Origin: Candidatus Zixiibacteriota bacterium
GTDB taxonomy: Bacteria; Zixibacteria; MSB-5A5; UBA10806
Length of the DNA: 37,557 nt
Assembly (NCBI GenBank): GCA_020348065.1
Contig: CP070742.1
Coordinates: forward strand, 2,858,824 to 2,896,380
Direction: 5' to 3'
Shown: positions 6,623 through 14,742 of the stretch, one piece after another
Position numbering within the stretch: the stretch's first letter is position 1
Layout of the letters: each line of letters begins with the position of its first letter
Program-made: the position numbers and the translations under genes
The notes under the pieces: generated by a model
Databases searched by the model: none
Seen by the model: only the letters and a program-made list of their open reading frames with translations
What the model was told of the DNA's origin: nothing

Positions 6623-6651
6623 TTGACTTTTAAAATGGCTCTGCCGATATT
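6623..6651 (+). promoter_or_regulatory. Probable promoter of the small secreted-protein gene
   Basis: TTGACT (6623-6628) is followed after 17 bp by GATATT (6646-6651), with further TA-rich bases. The -35 and spacer start, GCTTGACTTTTAAAAT, closely resemble the promoter at 25844 (GCTTGACTTTCAAAAT), suggesting a house promoter style. The -10 is weak. Confidence 0.45.
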
Positions 6652-6681
6652 ATAAAGCTAAAAGGGAAGGATTTCGGGTTT

Positions 6682-7083
6682 TTGAAGACTCTTTTAATTG
6701 TAATCTTATTATCGATTGTCTCAATATCGACCGCTCACTCTCAGCAACCGTTAAGCGTGGCTTGCGAGCCTTATGGATCGGTAACAATTAACGGCTCGCC
6801 CGCCTCTGACAACATGCTTATCATAGCATACGTGGGCGATATAGAACTTGCCCGCACGATAACGGAGGGCGGCCAATATTCACTTTTTATTAATCTCGAT
6901 GACCCCGACACTCCCCAGAGGGAAGGTTATCAGCCCGGCGATATTATTAATATCCGCGTCAACGGGAATCCTACCACGCCGGCTTTTGAAGCCTTTGCGG
7001 GCCGTCATAGAAGAGATCTCGAGGTCGTAACGCTGGGAGTTACACTTGAGACCTGGGGCCGTATAAAAGCTCTATTTAAATAA
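6682..7083 (+). CDS. Small secreted protein of unknown function
   Basis: The 133 residues begin with a signal peptide (LLIVILLSIVSISTAHSQ) cleaved near AHSQ-Q. The mature part has the pattern SVTINGSPASDNMLIIAYV, then GGQYSLFINLDD, GYQPGDIINIRVNG and a C-terminal amphipathic tail. Such G-x-Y/GD-I-I-V-NG repeats are typical of carboxypeptidase-regulatory-like beta-sandwich modules in envelope or extracellular proteins, so an Ig-like surface or periplasmic role is likely, though no family can be named. The start is a TTG at 6682 with GGAAGG 11 bp upstream, a rather long spacing. It is transcribed alone: a promoter lies upstream and a clear terminator directly downstream. Confidence 0.7.
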   Translation: MKTLLIVILLSIVSISTAHSQQPLSVACEPYGSVTINGSPASDNMLIIAYVGDIELARTITEGGQYSLFINLDDPDTPQREGYQPGDIINIRVNGNPTTPAFEAFAGRHRRDLEVVTLGVTLETWGRIKALFK

Positions 7084-7107
7084 GGATGCCGTATAACACT
7101 TTTTTAC

Positions 7108-7132
7108 AGCGTCGGAAACGACGTTTTTTTTT
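7108..7132 (+). terminator. Rho-independent terminator
   Basis: The stem CGTCG (7110-7114) and CGACG (7119-7123) closes a stable GAAA tetraloop, can be extended by two weaker pairs, and is followed by nine T (7124-7132). It lies 25 bp after the stop of the secreted-protein gene. Confidence 0.93.
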
Positions 7133-7271
7133 GTCCCGTTCTAATCCAATTATTAAATAGCATAAAACAAACTTGCCATTTAACTTGTTTTAAATTAAAA
7201 GTATATGATGTCGGGGGATTGAATGATTTGACGCCGGAGCGTTTTTTGATAAAAATCGCGTTTTAAAACCG

Positions 7272-7296
7272 ATCCGCATTCATTATAATAGCGGAT
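7272..7296 (+). promoter_or_regulatory. Inverted repeat around a perfect -10, upstream of the STAS gene
   Basis: ATCCGC (7272-7277) and GCGGAT (7291-7296) flank a perfect TATAAT at 7284-7289. No good -35 lies 16-18 bp upstream (TTTTAA). An inverted repeat enclosing the -10 suggests an operator for a promoter of the downstream partner-switching genes, about 60 bp before the STAS start. Confidence 0.45.
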
Positions 7297-7355
7297 AGTG
7301 TTTTATTGATGAATGCAAACAAATGATGATAATATCTGTAAAACAGGAGGAGCGA

Positions 7356-7694
7356 ATGAAGCTGACCAGCAGAGAAGATAACGGTATCGTGATATTGGAG
7401 CCGAAGGGCAAAATAATGGGCGGCCCCGATGCCACCGTGTTGCATGATCAGTTGCACGAATTTATCGATCAGAACAAAAAGAAAGTTGTGATAGATCTGG
7501 CCAAAGTGGAGTGGATGAATTCCACGGGTCTGGGTATTTTGATTTCGGGATTGACCACCTTGAGAAACAACGGCGGCGAATTGAAACTCGCCCGGGTCAC
7601 GGAAAAAATCGAATCCCTCCTGACTATCACCAAGCTGATCACGGTTTTCGACAGTTACGATTCGGTCGAGGAAGCTCTGAAAAGTTTTGCCTAA
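7356..7694 (+). CDS. STAS-domain anti-sigma factor antagonist (RsbV/SpoIIAA type)
   Basis: The 112-residue protein is one STAS domain: a leading beta strand (IVILEPKGKI), KKVVIDLAKVEWMNSTGLGIL with the phosphorylatable Ser56 (next to Thr57), and a C-terminal KLITVFDSYDSVEEAL. Unphosphorylated antagonists of this kind bind an RsbW-like kinase and free its sigma factor or other target; the kinase inactivates them by phosphorylation. I chose ATG 7356 because AGGAGGAG stands directly before it; an in-frame ATG at 7323 would add 11 residues outside the domain. The next genes encode the matching RsbW-like kinase and an RsbU-like phosphatase. A terminator between this gene and the kinase may make the antagonist the more abundant product. 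Confidence 0.95.
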   Translation: MKLTSREDNGIVILEPKGKIMGGPDATVLHDQLHEFIDQNKKKVVIDLAKVEWMNSTGLGILISGLTTLRNNGGELKLARVTEKIESLLTITKLITVFDSYDSVEEALKSFA

Positions 7695-7741
7695 CCCGCC
7701 TTAAGCACGCATGGTATGGAGTTCGATAGACTCGATTTTAT

Positions 7742-7766
7742 GGTGGGTTGAATCCCCACCTTTTTT
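7742..7766 (+). terminator. Terminator or attenuator between the STAS and kinase genes
   Basis: GGTGGG (7742-7747) pairs with CCCACC (7755-7760) around a seven-base loop, followed by six T. Because the functionally linked kinase starts 24 bp further on, partial read-through, giving excess antagonist over kinase, is a reasonable guess. Confidence 0.8.
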
Positions 7767-7789
7767 AATAATAATGAGCGGAGATCAGT

Positions 7790-8215
7790 ATGATCGACAA
7801 TGACAGTTTTTCCGATTCTTTGACCTTTCCAAGTACGACAGACCAGGTTGCAAAGGCGGATGAATTCCTGGAAACGTGGTTGCGTAAAATAGGTGTGCCC
7901 GAGGATACTATCGCAAATCTGGCAATAGCCGTTACCGAACTCGTGAATAACGCTATAAAGCATGGCAACAAGCTGAAAAAAAATAAAATGGTGACTGTTT
8001 CCATAACCTATGCTTCCGGCAATATAGAGATAACCGTTGCAGACGAGGGCGAGGGATTTAACCCTGAAAACATCCCCGATCCCCTGGCGGAGGAGAACCT
8101 GCTTAAAGAAATCGGACGGGGCATTTTTATAGTGAATTCGTTAATTGACGATGTCAAGTTTCAATTTCCGCCCAGGGGCGGAACGAAGGTTACAATTAAA
8201 AAAAACATAGGATAA
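7790..8215 (+). CDS. RsbW/SpoIIAB-like anti-sigma regulatory kinase
   Basis: The 141 residues form a small GHKL ATPase without sensor domains. The N box is VTELVNNAIKHGN, the G1 box VADEGEGFNP, and the G2-like region GRGIFIVNSLIDDV, ending with GGTKVTI. Such proteins phosphorylate a STAS antagonist and, when it is unavailable, sequester a sigma factor or another partner. No sigma factor gene is in the window, so the target is unknown. The start at ATG 7790 follows GAGCGGAG. The gene is 10 bp upstream of the RsbU-like phosphatase gene and 95 bp after the STAS gene, forming a complete partner-switching set. Confidence 0.94.
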   Translation: MIDNDSFSDSLTFPSTTDQVAKADEFLETWLRKIGVPEDTIANLAIAVTELVNNAIKHGNKLKKNKMVTVSITYASGNIEITVADEGEGFNPENIPDPLAEENLLKEIGRGIFIVNSLIDDVKFQFPPRGGTKVTIKKNIG

Positions 8216-8225
8216 AAGAGGCAAA

Positions 8226-10445
8226 TTGAACGTAGGTCAGCTCATAGACCTGGTTTATCTGGCTTCCGGGCTTACCCTGTTTATGCTCGCCGGAGTGATT
8301 TTCAGGGAAAATCCCAGAGGGCGTTTGAATATAATCGCGTCCATGATGATGTTATTTGCCGGAATCGGACCTCTGGCAGCGTCGGCCTATGGATCATTTC
8401 TCGAGGGTATCCCCGATATACCGTCATGGCTCTTAAATAGTTTCTATGTCTGGGAGCTTTTCTTCCCGTCGCTGTTGTATTTCTCGGCAATTTTCCCCGA
8501 ACCGCAGCCGTTCTTTTTTAGGCATAAGAAACTCTTTCAAATCGCATTCCTGCCGACAGTCTTTCACCTCTTGATGGTCGTTTTACTGGCGGAGCCGGAA
8601 AGAGTATTGGGCTTCTTGAATTTCGAGTCCTCAATCCCCATAATCGGCGCAATATTATCCCTGGTTTTTGAAATTCTGAGGATGATTACGGCATTCATCG
8701 GATTTCTCCTGCTGTTTCATTCCCGCTTTTTTTCAATCATAAATCTCGCGTATGTTATTTTTGCCCTGATTATACTCTATTACGGTTTTAAGAGAATCGA
8801 AAATCCCCGTTTGAAACAACAGGTAAGAGTCGTAATCTATGGAATCAGTATCGGCGTCGGTTTGTATACGCTGGCGATTATAATACCGACCATCGTTGAC
8901 ATTAACCTGGCGAATCCCGTGCGGGTCGCCATGGTGATGCTGGGCCTTGTAGTCGGCCCGGGAAGCATCTCCTGGGCGATTGTAAAATATCAATTCCTCG
9001 ATATCGGGCTTATCGCGAGAAAATCGCTGGTTTATTCTATCTCCACGGCCATCTTCGTGGGAGGATATTTATTGATAGTGATGCAGGCGGGATCGCTAAT
9101 TCAAAGCTTGATAGGCCGCGAATCGCAAATGATGAACGTTCTCGTTATAATAGTCATGCTGTTATTCTTCCAGCCCATATATACCCAGGTGGATGATTTT
9201 GTAAAAAGGATATTCATCCGGTTCAGAGGCGATTACAGCCGGCTTCTGGAATCTTTTTCCAGGGAAATATTAACAGTTTTTCAGGAAGAAAAATTGGCGT
9301 CGACCGTCAAGGAAACCTTGAGACGTGAGATGTTCATAGAAAACGTCGAGGTTTGCTTTCGCGAAGGAGAACGCAGCTACAAACTGGTATCGTCGGATTT
9401 AGTCGGGCCGCCGGTGGAGATGGAGGAGCAGGCCTATAATTACCTGATCTCCAAACAGTCGCCGCTGTTTGCGGATGAATTGTCCTCGAAATTTGATGAA
9501 AAATGCTTCGGGGACGCGTTAAAGTATCATGATACCGAAGTCATCGTGCCGCTTATAAGAAAAGATAAGCTGGCGGGCCTTCTGCTTCTGTCATCCAAAG
9601 TCGCCGGTTTTCGCTATGGGTCCGAAGATCTGGCGTTCTTAAAGATCCTTGCCAATCAAATAATCGTTGCCCTTGAAAGCTGTGATCTTTACCGGGAATC
9701 GCTGGAAAAACAGAGGATGGAGGAAGAATTGGCGGTCGCCAAACAGATCCAGAGAGGACTGCTCCCCAGGGAACTCCCCATGATGGGAAATTTCGATTTC
9801 GCGGCCTTTATCGAACCGTCCCGGCAGGTGGGAGGCGATTATTATGATTTTATCCCGATCGGCAACACCAGAACGGGAATAGTGATTGCGGACGCTTCGG
9901 GCAAAGGGGTTCCCGCGGCCCTGTTTGCCGCCCGCATGCAGGTAATGATACAGAGCGAGGTGAAGTTTGGAAAACGACTGAGGGAGATGATGGCTTCCAT
10001 TAACAATTTCCTGTCGGTTTCGACGTCCGGCGATAGCTTCGCGACATGTTTCTATGGAGAAATCGACGATATCGAAAGAAGGCTATATTATTGTAATGCC
10101 GGCCACAACTATCCCATACTTGTCAGGAAGAACGGTTCTATAGAGAACCTTAAAAAAGGGGGCCTTATCCTGGGAGCGTTTCCCGAAGAAAAATATGAGA
10201 CCGGCGAAGTCCTGTTTAAACCGGGCGATGTGCTTATTCTTTACACGGATGGTCTTTCGGAGGCGATGAATGACAGAAATATCGAATACGGCGAGCAAAG
10301 GCTGATGGAAAATATCAGGAAATTCCGTACTCATCCCGCCGAGGTTATCTGCTCCATGATTATCAAAAGCGTCAAGCAATTCGCCGCCGGGGCAGACGAT
10401 CTCGACGATATGACTCTTGTGATTGTCAGGGCGAAAGAAACATGA
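8226..10445 (+). CDS. Membrane-bound RsbU/SpoIIE-type PP2C phosphatase with GAF-like domain
   Basis: The 739-residue protein starts with about eight to nine hydrophobic segments (residues 1-330), followed by a GAF-like sensory region (about 345-490: FREGERSYKLVSSD, EVIVPLIRKDKLAGLLLL, YGSEDLAFLKILANQI), a coiled-coil joint (MEEELAVAKQIQRGLLP) and a PP2C/SpoIIE phosphatase domain. Metal-binding motifs are visible: VGGDYYDF near 534, VIADASGKG near 556, YCNAGHNYP, LYTDGLSEA and DDMTLVIV near 728. It should dephosphorylate the STAS antagonist encoded upstream in response to a membrane or cytoplasmic signal and so switch partners. The start is TTG 8226 behind AGAGG. It lies in one operon with the kinase. 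Confidence 0.95.
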   Translation: MNVGQLIDLVYLASGLTLFMLAGVIFRENPRGRLNIIASMMMLFAGIGPLAASAYGSFLEGIPDIPSWLLNSFYVWELFFPSLLYFSAIFPEPQPFFFRHKKLFQIAFLPTVFHLLMVVLLAEPERVLGFLNFESSIPIIGAILSLVFEILRMITAFIGFLLLFHSRFFSIINLAYVIFALIILYYGFKRIENPRLKQQVRVVIYGISIGVGLYTLAIIIPTIVDINLANPVRVAMVMLGLVVGPGSISWAIVKYQFLDIGLIARKSLVYSISTAIFVGGYLLIVMQAGSLIQSLIGRESQMMNVLVIIVMLLFFQPIYTQVDDFVKRIFIRFRGDYSRLLESFSREILTVFQEEKLASTVKETLRREMFIENVEVCFREGERSYKLVSSDLVGPPVEMEEQAYNYLISKQSPLFADELSSKFDEKCFGDALKYHDTEVIVPLIRKDKLAGLLLLSSKVAGFRYGSEDLAFLKILANQIIVALESCDLYRESLEKQRMEEELAVAKQIQRGLLPRELPMMGNFDFAAFIEPSRQVGGDYYDFIPIGNTRTGIVIADASGKGVPAALFAARMQVMIQSEVKFGKRLREMMASINNFLSVSTSGDSFATCFYGEIDDIERRLYYCNAGHNYPILVRKNGSIENLKKGGLILGAFPEEKYETGEVLFKPGDVLILYTDGLSEAMNDRNIEYGEQRLMENIRKFRTHPAEVICSMIIKSVKQFAAGADDLDDMTLVIVRAKET

Positions 10446-10525
10446 TGGTTCAAAACCCTGAAACGTAATGCCTGAGTGCCATGTTTATATAGATGAAAGG
10501 TTTAAATTACTTTGCGGAGGATCCG

Positions 10526-10885
10526 ATGAAAGACCTGACGCCGGAAAATATAAGAATGCTTAGCAGTGATCAGATTGAGCTTCTGGCAGAACTGGGCGAG
10601 CTCGCGAAATCGGAAAGAGACCTGACCGAGAAAATAGAAAACGTTCGCAAACAGTCCGAAAATGTCGGGCTGAGAGGCCCCGATAGAGAAACCAGAGCAA
10701 TTTTCGAAGACAGCGAATTTGATGAGATTTTATCGATTAGATCGATCAGGGAAAGAGAGGCAATTCGGGAAAAGATTGCCGGCCTGATGCGATCTCTGAT
10801 CGAGGCCGGCCTGGGCGGCCTGGCGCTGATTAAAAGACAGGCCTCAAATTACGGAGTTGATTTAGAGAATAAGAATAATGGGTGA
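10526..10885 (+). CDS. Hypothetical charged helical protein
   Basis: From ATG 10526, which has an excellent GGAGG site 5 bp away, the protein is 119 residues; an upstream in-frame ATG at 10493 lacks a ribosome site. Nearly all of it is predicted helical and highly charged, with heptad-like hydrophobic spacing (ELLAELGELAKSERDLTEKIENVRKQ, IREREAIREKIAGLMRSL), so a coiled-coil or flagellar-chaperone-like fold is likely. No family is recognised; a FlgN-like chaperone could be considered, but nothing here proves it. It overlaps the following GWxTD lipoprotein gene by 8 bp, which indicates translational coupling, and follows the phosphatase by 80 bp. Confidence 0.75.
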   Translation: MKDLTPENIRMLSSDQIELLAELGELAKSERDLTEKIENVRKQSENVGLRGPDRETRAIFEDSEFDEILSIRSIREREAIREKIAGLMRSLIEAGLGGLALIKRQASNYGVDLENKNNG

Positions 10886-12968
10886 TTATAAGAATTATTA
10901 TAACCTGTCTAAGAGTTTTTTTATCGGCGGGGTTGTCGCCATAGCGGCATTTCATGGCTGTTCAAGCCCGCCCGATGAGTCCGAAAGGGAACTATTAAAT
11001 AAATACTATTCCAGAGCCGAATTATTTTTCGAAAAAGAAGAGATTGATTCATCGCTGCATTATCTGGAAAAATGCCTCGAGATCGATCGGGAATATAGCA
11101 AGGCTCTTTATCTGAGGGGGAGAGTCTATTTGTATAAAGACGGCATTTATAACAGGAGAATTTCGGCGTCTTTGTTACGGAAAGCGGTTATGATGGATAA
11201 GGAGAATTCCGAATACCATTACAGCCTGGGAGTTACGCTTGAAAAACAGGGATTTTTGAAAAACGCCCTCGATGAATATGAAAGAGCCGCAAAATATGAT
11301 AGTACCGATTCGCGTCCCTATTTGAAAATAGCCGAAATAAGCAAAAAAATCGGTCTCCGTTATGATGACAAGGATTATTTCGAACAATCGGCGATGGCCG
11401 CGGCCAAAGCCGCCAACATATCCAATGATCCGGAAAGCTATTACAAACAGGCGGCTGCGTTGTATCAGATGGATCGTTACGCCATATCGGCGCGCACACT
11501 TGAACAGGCCGTAAGCATGAGCGACGATACATCCATGATTGTCGATTGCGAACTCCTTCTGGGCACGAATCTGGTCAGAACCGGGAATTTCGATTCCGCT
11601 TACGCCGCCTTTGAAAGCGCCCGGGGAAAAATGAGCGAAATTACGCGAGCCAAGATGGATAACCCGAGATTTTTGATGACTCCCGCCGACTACGAAGCTC
11701 TTATCGGGGAAAGCAGCTATATGCAGAAGAGGATCTTAACGCAGTTCTGGGGAGAGCTCGATCCCGACCCCACCACCGGCATAAATGAAAGGAAGCTTGA
11801 GCATTATGCGAGATATATTCATTCTCGATTAACGTTCTCGGTTCCGGGAAAATCGATTGATGGATGTCAGACAAAACGCGGTGAAATGTATATAAGATAC
11901 GGCCCGCCGAGCTCCAAGGATTACGTGCTGGGAGGAAGCGGGACCGGAAGAGACGTTCCCAAATGGGTATGGACATACAATCATTTCGAAGAACCCATAA
12001 CTCTGGTTTTCGATGACACATTCCTAAACGGCGATTTCGATTTCCCATTTCCGTCGTCCAATTGGACCGCCGCCGATTACGCGAACAATCCGGCCTATCT
12101 GGCCGAGAGAATGCGTAGTTCCTATCCTCAGGTTTTCGGCTCGAAAATGGGCGCGGGACCGCTTTATTTTACCTATCTTCCACGGCAATTTAAGGGTCCC
12201 CGCGGAAAAACCGACCTGGAGATTTTTCTGGCCATACCTTTTACCCAAATGGAATTTGAAAGACGAGGCGAGACGGCTTATTCCGATATCAATTGGCGCC
12301 AGATTCTACGTTTTCCAAGCTGGCGGGGGGCCGATTCGGCTATCGTGGAACGCACCTACGAAATCAGGGCTTCTCAAATCGATAATCCCAATGTTGACAT
12401 GTCGGACCGGCTCAAGCTTTCGGCATACCCCGATACTCTTGTGCTGGCTATTTCGCTCCGCGATCTCCGATCTAATCATGTGGGCATAGGGAAAACCGGC
12501 ATACGTTTGAGAGATTTCTATACGGATAAGGTCGAATTGTCCGATATGGTGCTCGCCAGAAGGATCGACAAACCGGCGCGCAAATTAAATTTCAAGCGCG
12601 AGGATCTTCGAATACTATCCAATCTCGACAACCGGTATTTCACCGCCGAACCCGTCTGGCTCTATTTCGAATTTTATAATCTCAAGCCGGGGCCTGACGG
12701 CAAAACATCCTATACTATCAATCAGAAAATTACCGAGAGAAGGTCCGACGGTCTTCTGGCAGCGATCAAACATACCATCGCCGGAGGAGATGTTTTTGAG
12801 ATCATTACTTCGTACGAGGGAAGCAGCATTCATACATATGAAAACAGGATACTGACCCTTGATTTATCCGAGTTGGAGGCCGGAGATTATTTAATTACCA
12901 TTGAGATAATCGATCGTATTTCCGGAGATTCCGCGAGCGTATCGGAAAAAATAGAATTGTACAGGTAA
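10878..12968 (+). CDS. TPR lipoprotein with a GWxTD-type domain
   Basis: An N-terminal hydrophobic segment ends in a plausible lipobox (AAFHGCSS, Cys28). Several TPR units follow (about 40-260: SSLHYLEKCLEIDREYSKALYLRGR, EYHYSLGVTLEKQGFLKNALDEYERAAKYD, and others). From about 285 a GWxTD domain begins (ILTQFWGELDPDPTTGINERKLEHYAR, then YIRYGPPSSKDYV, KWVWTY), with a beta-rich remainder to residue 696. GWxTD proteins occur mainly in FCB phyla and deep-branching relatives, and their function is unsettled. The name-giving motif is altered: in place of GWxTDRG the sequence has GCQTKRGEMYIRYG at about 328. The lipobox suggests attachment to the outer or inner membrane. It is coupled to the preceding coiled-coil gene. 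Confidence 0.85.
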   Translation: MGDYKNYYNLSKSFFIGGVVAIAAFHGCSSPPDESERELLNKYYSRAELFFEKEEIDSSLHYLEKCLEIDREYSKALYLRGRVYLYKDGIYNRRISASLLRKAVMMDKENSEYHYSLGVTLEKQGFLKNALDEYERAAKYDSTDSRPYLKIAEISKKIGLRYDDKDYFEQSAMAAAKAANISNDPESYYKQAAALYQMDRYAISARTLEQAVSMSDDTSMIVDCELLLGTNLVRTGNFDSAYAAFESARGKMSEITRAKMDNPRFLMTPADYEALIGESSYMQKRILTQFWGELDPDPTTGINERKLEHYARYIHSRLTFSVPGKSIDGCQTKRGEMYIRYGPPSSKDYVLGGSGTGRDVPKWVWTYNHFEEPITLVFDDTFLNGDFDFPFPSSNWTAADYANNPAYLAERMRSSYPQVFGSKMGAGPLYFTYLPRQFKGPRGKTDLEIFLAIPFTQMEFERRGETAYSDINWRQILRFPSWRGADSAIVERTYEIRASQIDNPNVDMSDRLKLSAYPDTLVLAISLRDLRSNHVGIGKTGIRLRDFYTDKVELSDMVLARRIDKPARKLNFKREDLRILSNLDNRYFTAEPVWLYFEFYNLKPGPDGKTSYTINQKITERRSDGLLAAIKHTIAGGDVFEIITSYEGSSIHTYENRILTLDLSELEAGDYLITIEIIDRISGDSASVSEKIELYR

Positions 12969-12995
12969 GCGCCTCAGTTATAAAGATGGTTTTCC

Positions 12996-13715
12996 ATGAA
13001 AAACGTTTACGGCGATTTTTCCAAATACTATGACATGCTCGGATGGAATCTTTTTGCCGGGCTCTGCGCCGAACGATTGAAAGCGTTCTTCAAGCTTCGG
13101 GGAGAGAAACCGGAGACTGTGCTGAACCTCGCCTGCGGAACCGGTGAGCTTGAAAAATTACTGGGAGATAAGGAGATAAAATTCACCGGCGTGGACGCTT
13201 CTCCCGGAATGCTAAGAGAGGCCCGTAAAAAATGCCCCGGTGCGAGGTTTGTGAAAGCGGACGCCGCCGAGGTTAGATTGGATAATAAATTCGACATGGT
13301 GCTTTTTCTGTTTGATTCCGCGAATCATATGTGTTCTCTATCGCATCTGAACCGGGTTTTCAAAAACGCCCGACGACATCTGAAAAAAGGCGGTTATTTT
13401 ATCTTCGACATCAACACCCCCCGAGGCCTGAAGGACTGGGAGAATACCCAGGTCAGGCATGCCGAAAATTATACGGTTATCACTTCCGGGGTTTACGACG
13501 AAGATGAAATGACGGCCGAGGTGATACTGGAAGCGTTCATAAAAGAAGGCCGATACTATAAAAAGACCGTGCAGCTTCTTACTGAAAAAACCTATGATAC
13601 TTCTGAAATCATTGAAAGACTGGCAAAGGCCGGGCTTGACAAAATAATAGTTACCTCGTTCGACCCCTCGGAGGAGATCGAGGATGCCGGAAGATTATGG
13701 TTTGTATGCAGTTAG
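12996..13715 (+). CDS. Class I SAM-dependent methyltransferase
   Basis: The 239 residues show the class I fold: motif I LNLACGTGELEKLLG at about 43-57, motif II TGVDASPGMLREARKK, the acidic KADAAEV, motif IV KFDMVLFLFDSANHM, and post-motif LKKGGYFIFDINTP. The N-terminal GDFSKYYDML is common in a family of small methyltransferases of unknown substrate. The related gene at 13936 has the same architecture but a different N-terminus, so the two are distant paralogs. The gene follows the GWxTD gene by 27 bp and may be part of the same transcript. An imperfect GC hairpin without a T-run stands just after its stop (13717-13739). Confidence 0.9.
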   Translation: MKNVYGDFSKYYDMLGWNLFAGLCAERLKAFFKLRGEKPETVLNLACGTGELEKLLGDKEIKFTGVDASPGMLREARKKCPGARFVKADAAEVRLDNKFDMVLFLFDSANHMCSLSHLNRVFKNARRHLKKGGYFIFDINTPRGLKDWENTQVRHAENYTVITSGVYDEDEMTAEVILEAFIKEGRYYKKTVQLLTEKTYDTSEIIERLAKAGLDKIIVTSFDPSEEIEDAGRLWFVCS

Positions 13716-13935
13716 TGTCGAAGCGGCTTTGCCGCCGACTTCCTGCCGGATAAATCATTGACCGGGTCGGCTACAGGATTTTAATTTCCTACCGACAAAT
13801 TTAATATTACGGGTTGACGGCAGGCAAAATGGCATGCGGGATCATGTTTTTAAATTTTTGAAAAAAGATTGCGTCCAATTGCATTGGTGAATATCTTGTT
13901 TAAATAGAGGTCGAGAAAAGTCCTGGTAAAACGTG

Positions 13936-14673
13936 ATGGAGTGGTGGAAAAAATATTTTAGCGAAGACTACCTGAGGCTTTATTGTCACGATGAAGGCGT
14001 ATCATCTCGAGAGGTCTCAGCGGTAATCAGGATGCTTCAGCTTGAGGACGGACAGCGTGTCCTGGATCTCGCATGCGGATTCGGCCGGCATTCGGTGCTT
14101 CTGGCACAGAAGGGATTTAACGTCACCGGCTATGACCTCTCCGAGAGCTTTTTAAGAAAAGCCAGGGAGATAGCGGATTCGCTTCTGGTGGCGCTTGATT
14201 TAAAGCAGGGCGATATGCGGGAAGTCCCTTATGAAGAGGAGTTCGACGCGGTAATAAATATGTTTACGGCGTTCGGTTTTTTCGACCGAGAAGAAGAGGA
14301 TCTGAAGGTACTTAAAGGCGTATATAAAGCCTTGAAACCGGGTGGACAGTTTTTGATGGATGTTATCAACCGGGAATTTACTCTGGCGGATCTGAGCCAT
14401 CGCCGCTGGACCAATGAAAACTCCTCGTATATGCTGGAAGAGAGGTTTTTCGATTACTTCAATTCCCGTCTGGAGCTTACCAACCGTCTGATTCTCGCCG
14501 ACGGCGAGATCAAGGAGGCGAATTATTCCATCAGATTATACACGTTAACCGAGATGTTGGATATGTTCAACAAGGCTAACTTGGTTTTAACGGACGTCTA
14601 CGGGAATTTCGATGGGGAACTTTACAGCGCCAAGTCGCCGCGGATGATTCTCGTGGCGGCCAGGGAGGGTTGA
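13936..14673 (+). CDS. Class I SAM-dependent methyltransferase (second paralog)
   Basis: The protein starts MEWWKKYFSEDYLRLY, a beginning typical of a widespread family of uncharacterised SAM methyltransferases. Motif I is VLDLACGFGRHSVLLA, followed by GYDLSESFLRKARE, KQGDMREVPYEEEFDAVINMFTAFG and LKPGGQFLMDVINREF. The C-terminal part (RLTEMLDMF-like helices, LVLTDVYGNFDG) matches the substrate-binding portion of the same group. I prefer ATG 13936; a GTG immediately before it would add one residue, and neither has a strong ribosome site. A 220-bp gap with no visible gene separates it from the first methyltransferase; mfd begins 69 bp downstream. Confidence 0.9.
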   Translation: MEWWKKYFSEDYLRLYCHDEGVSSREVSAVIRMLQLEDGQRVLDLACGFGRHSVLLAQKGFNVTGYDLSESFLRKAREIADSLLVALDLKQGDMREVPYEEEFDAVINMFTAFGFFDREEEDLKVLKGVYKALKPGGQFLMDVINREFTLADLSHRRWTNENSSYMLEERFFDYFNSRLELTNRLILADGEIKEANYSIRLYTLTEMLDMFNKANLVLTDVYGNFDGELYSAKSPRMILVAAREG

Positions 14674-14714
14674 TCTTTAGCATAACCGAGTTACGAGAAA
14701 AGGATTTTAGAATA

Positions 14715-14742
14715 CCCCGGGTCATTCTGGCGCGGGGCTTTT
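14715..14742 (+). terminator. Weak terminator-like hairpin before mfd
   Basis: CCCCG (14715-14719) can pair with CGGGG (14733-14737) over a 13-base loop, followed by CTTTT. It stands between the methyltransferase stop and the mfd start. The short stem and large loop make this uncertain; the GGGG could also act as part of the mfd ribosome site. Confidence 0.3.

Noticed and set aside
13717-13739. Hairpin after the first methyltransferase as a Rho-independent terminator
   Set aside because: The stem has a bulge and no T-run follows.
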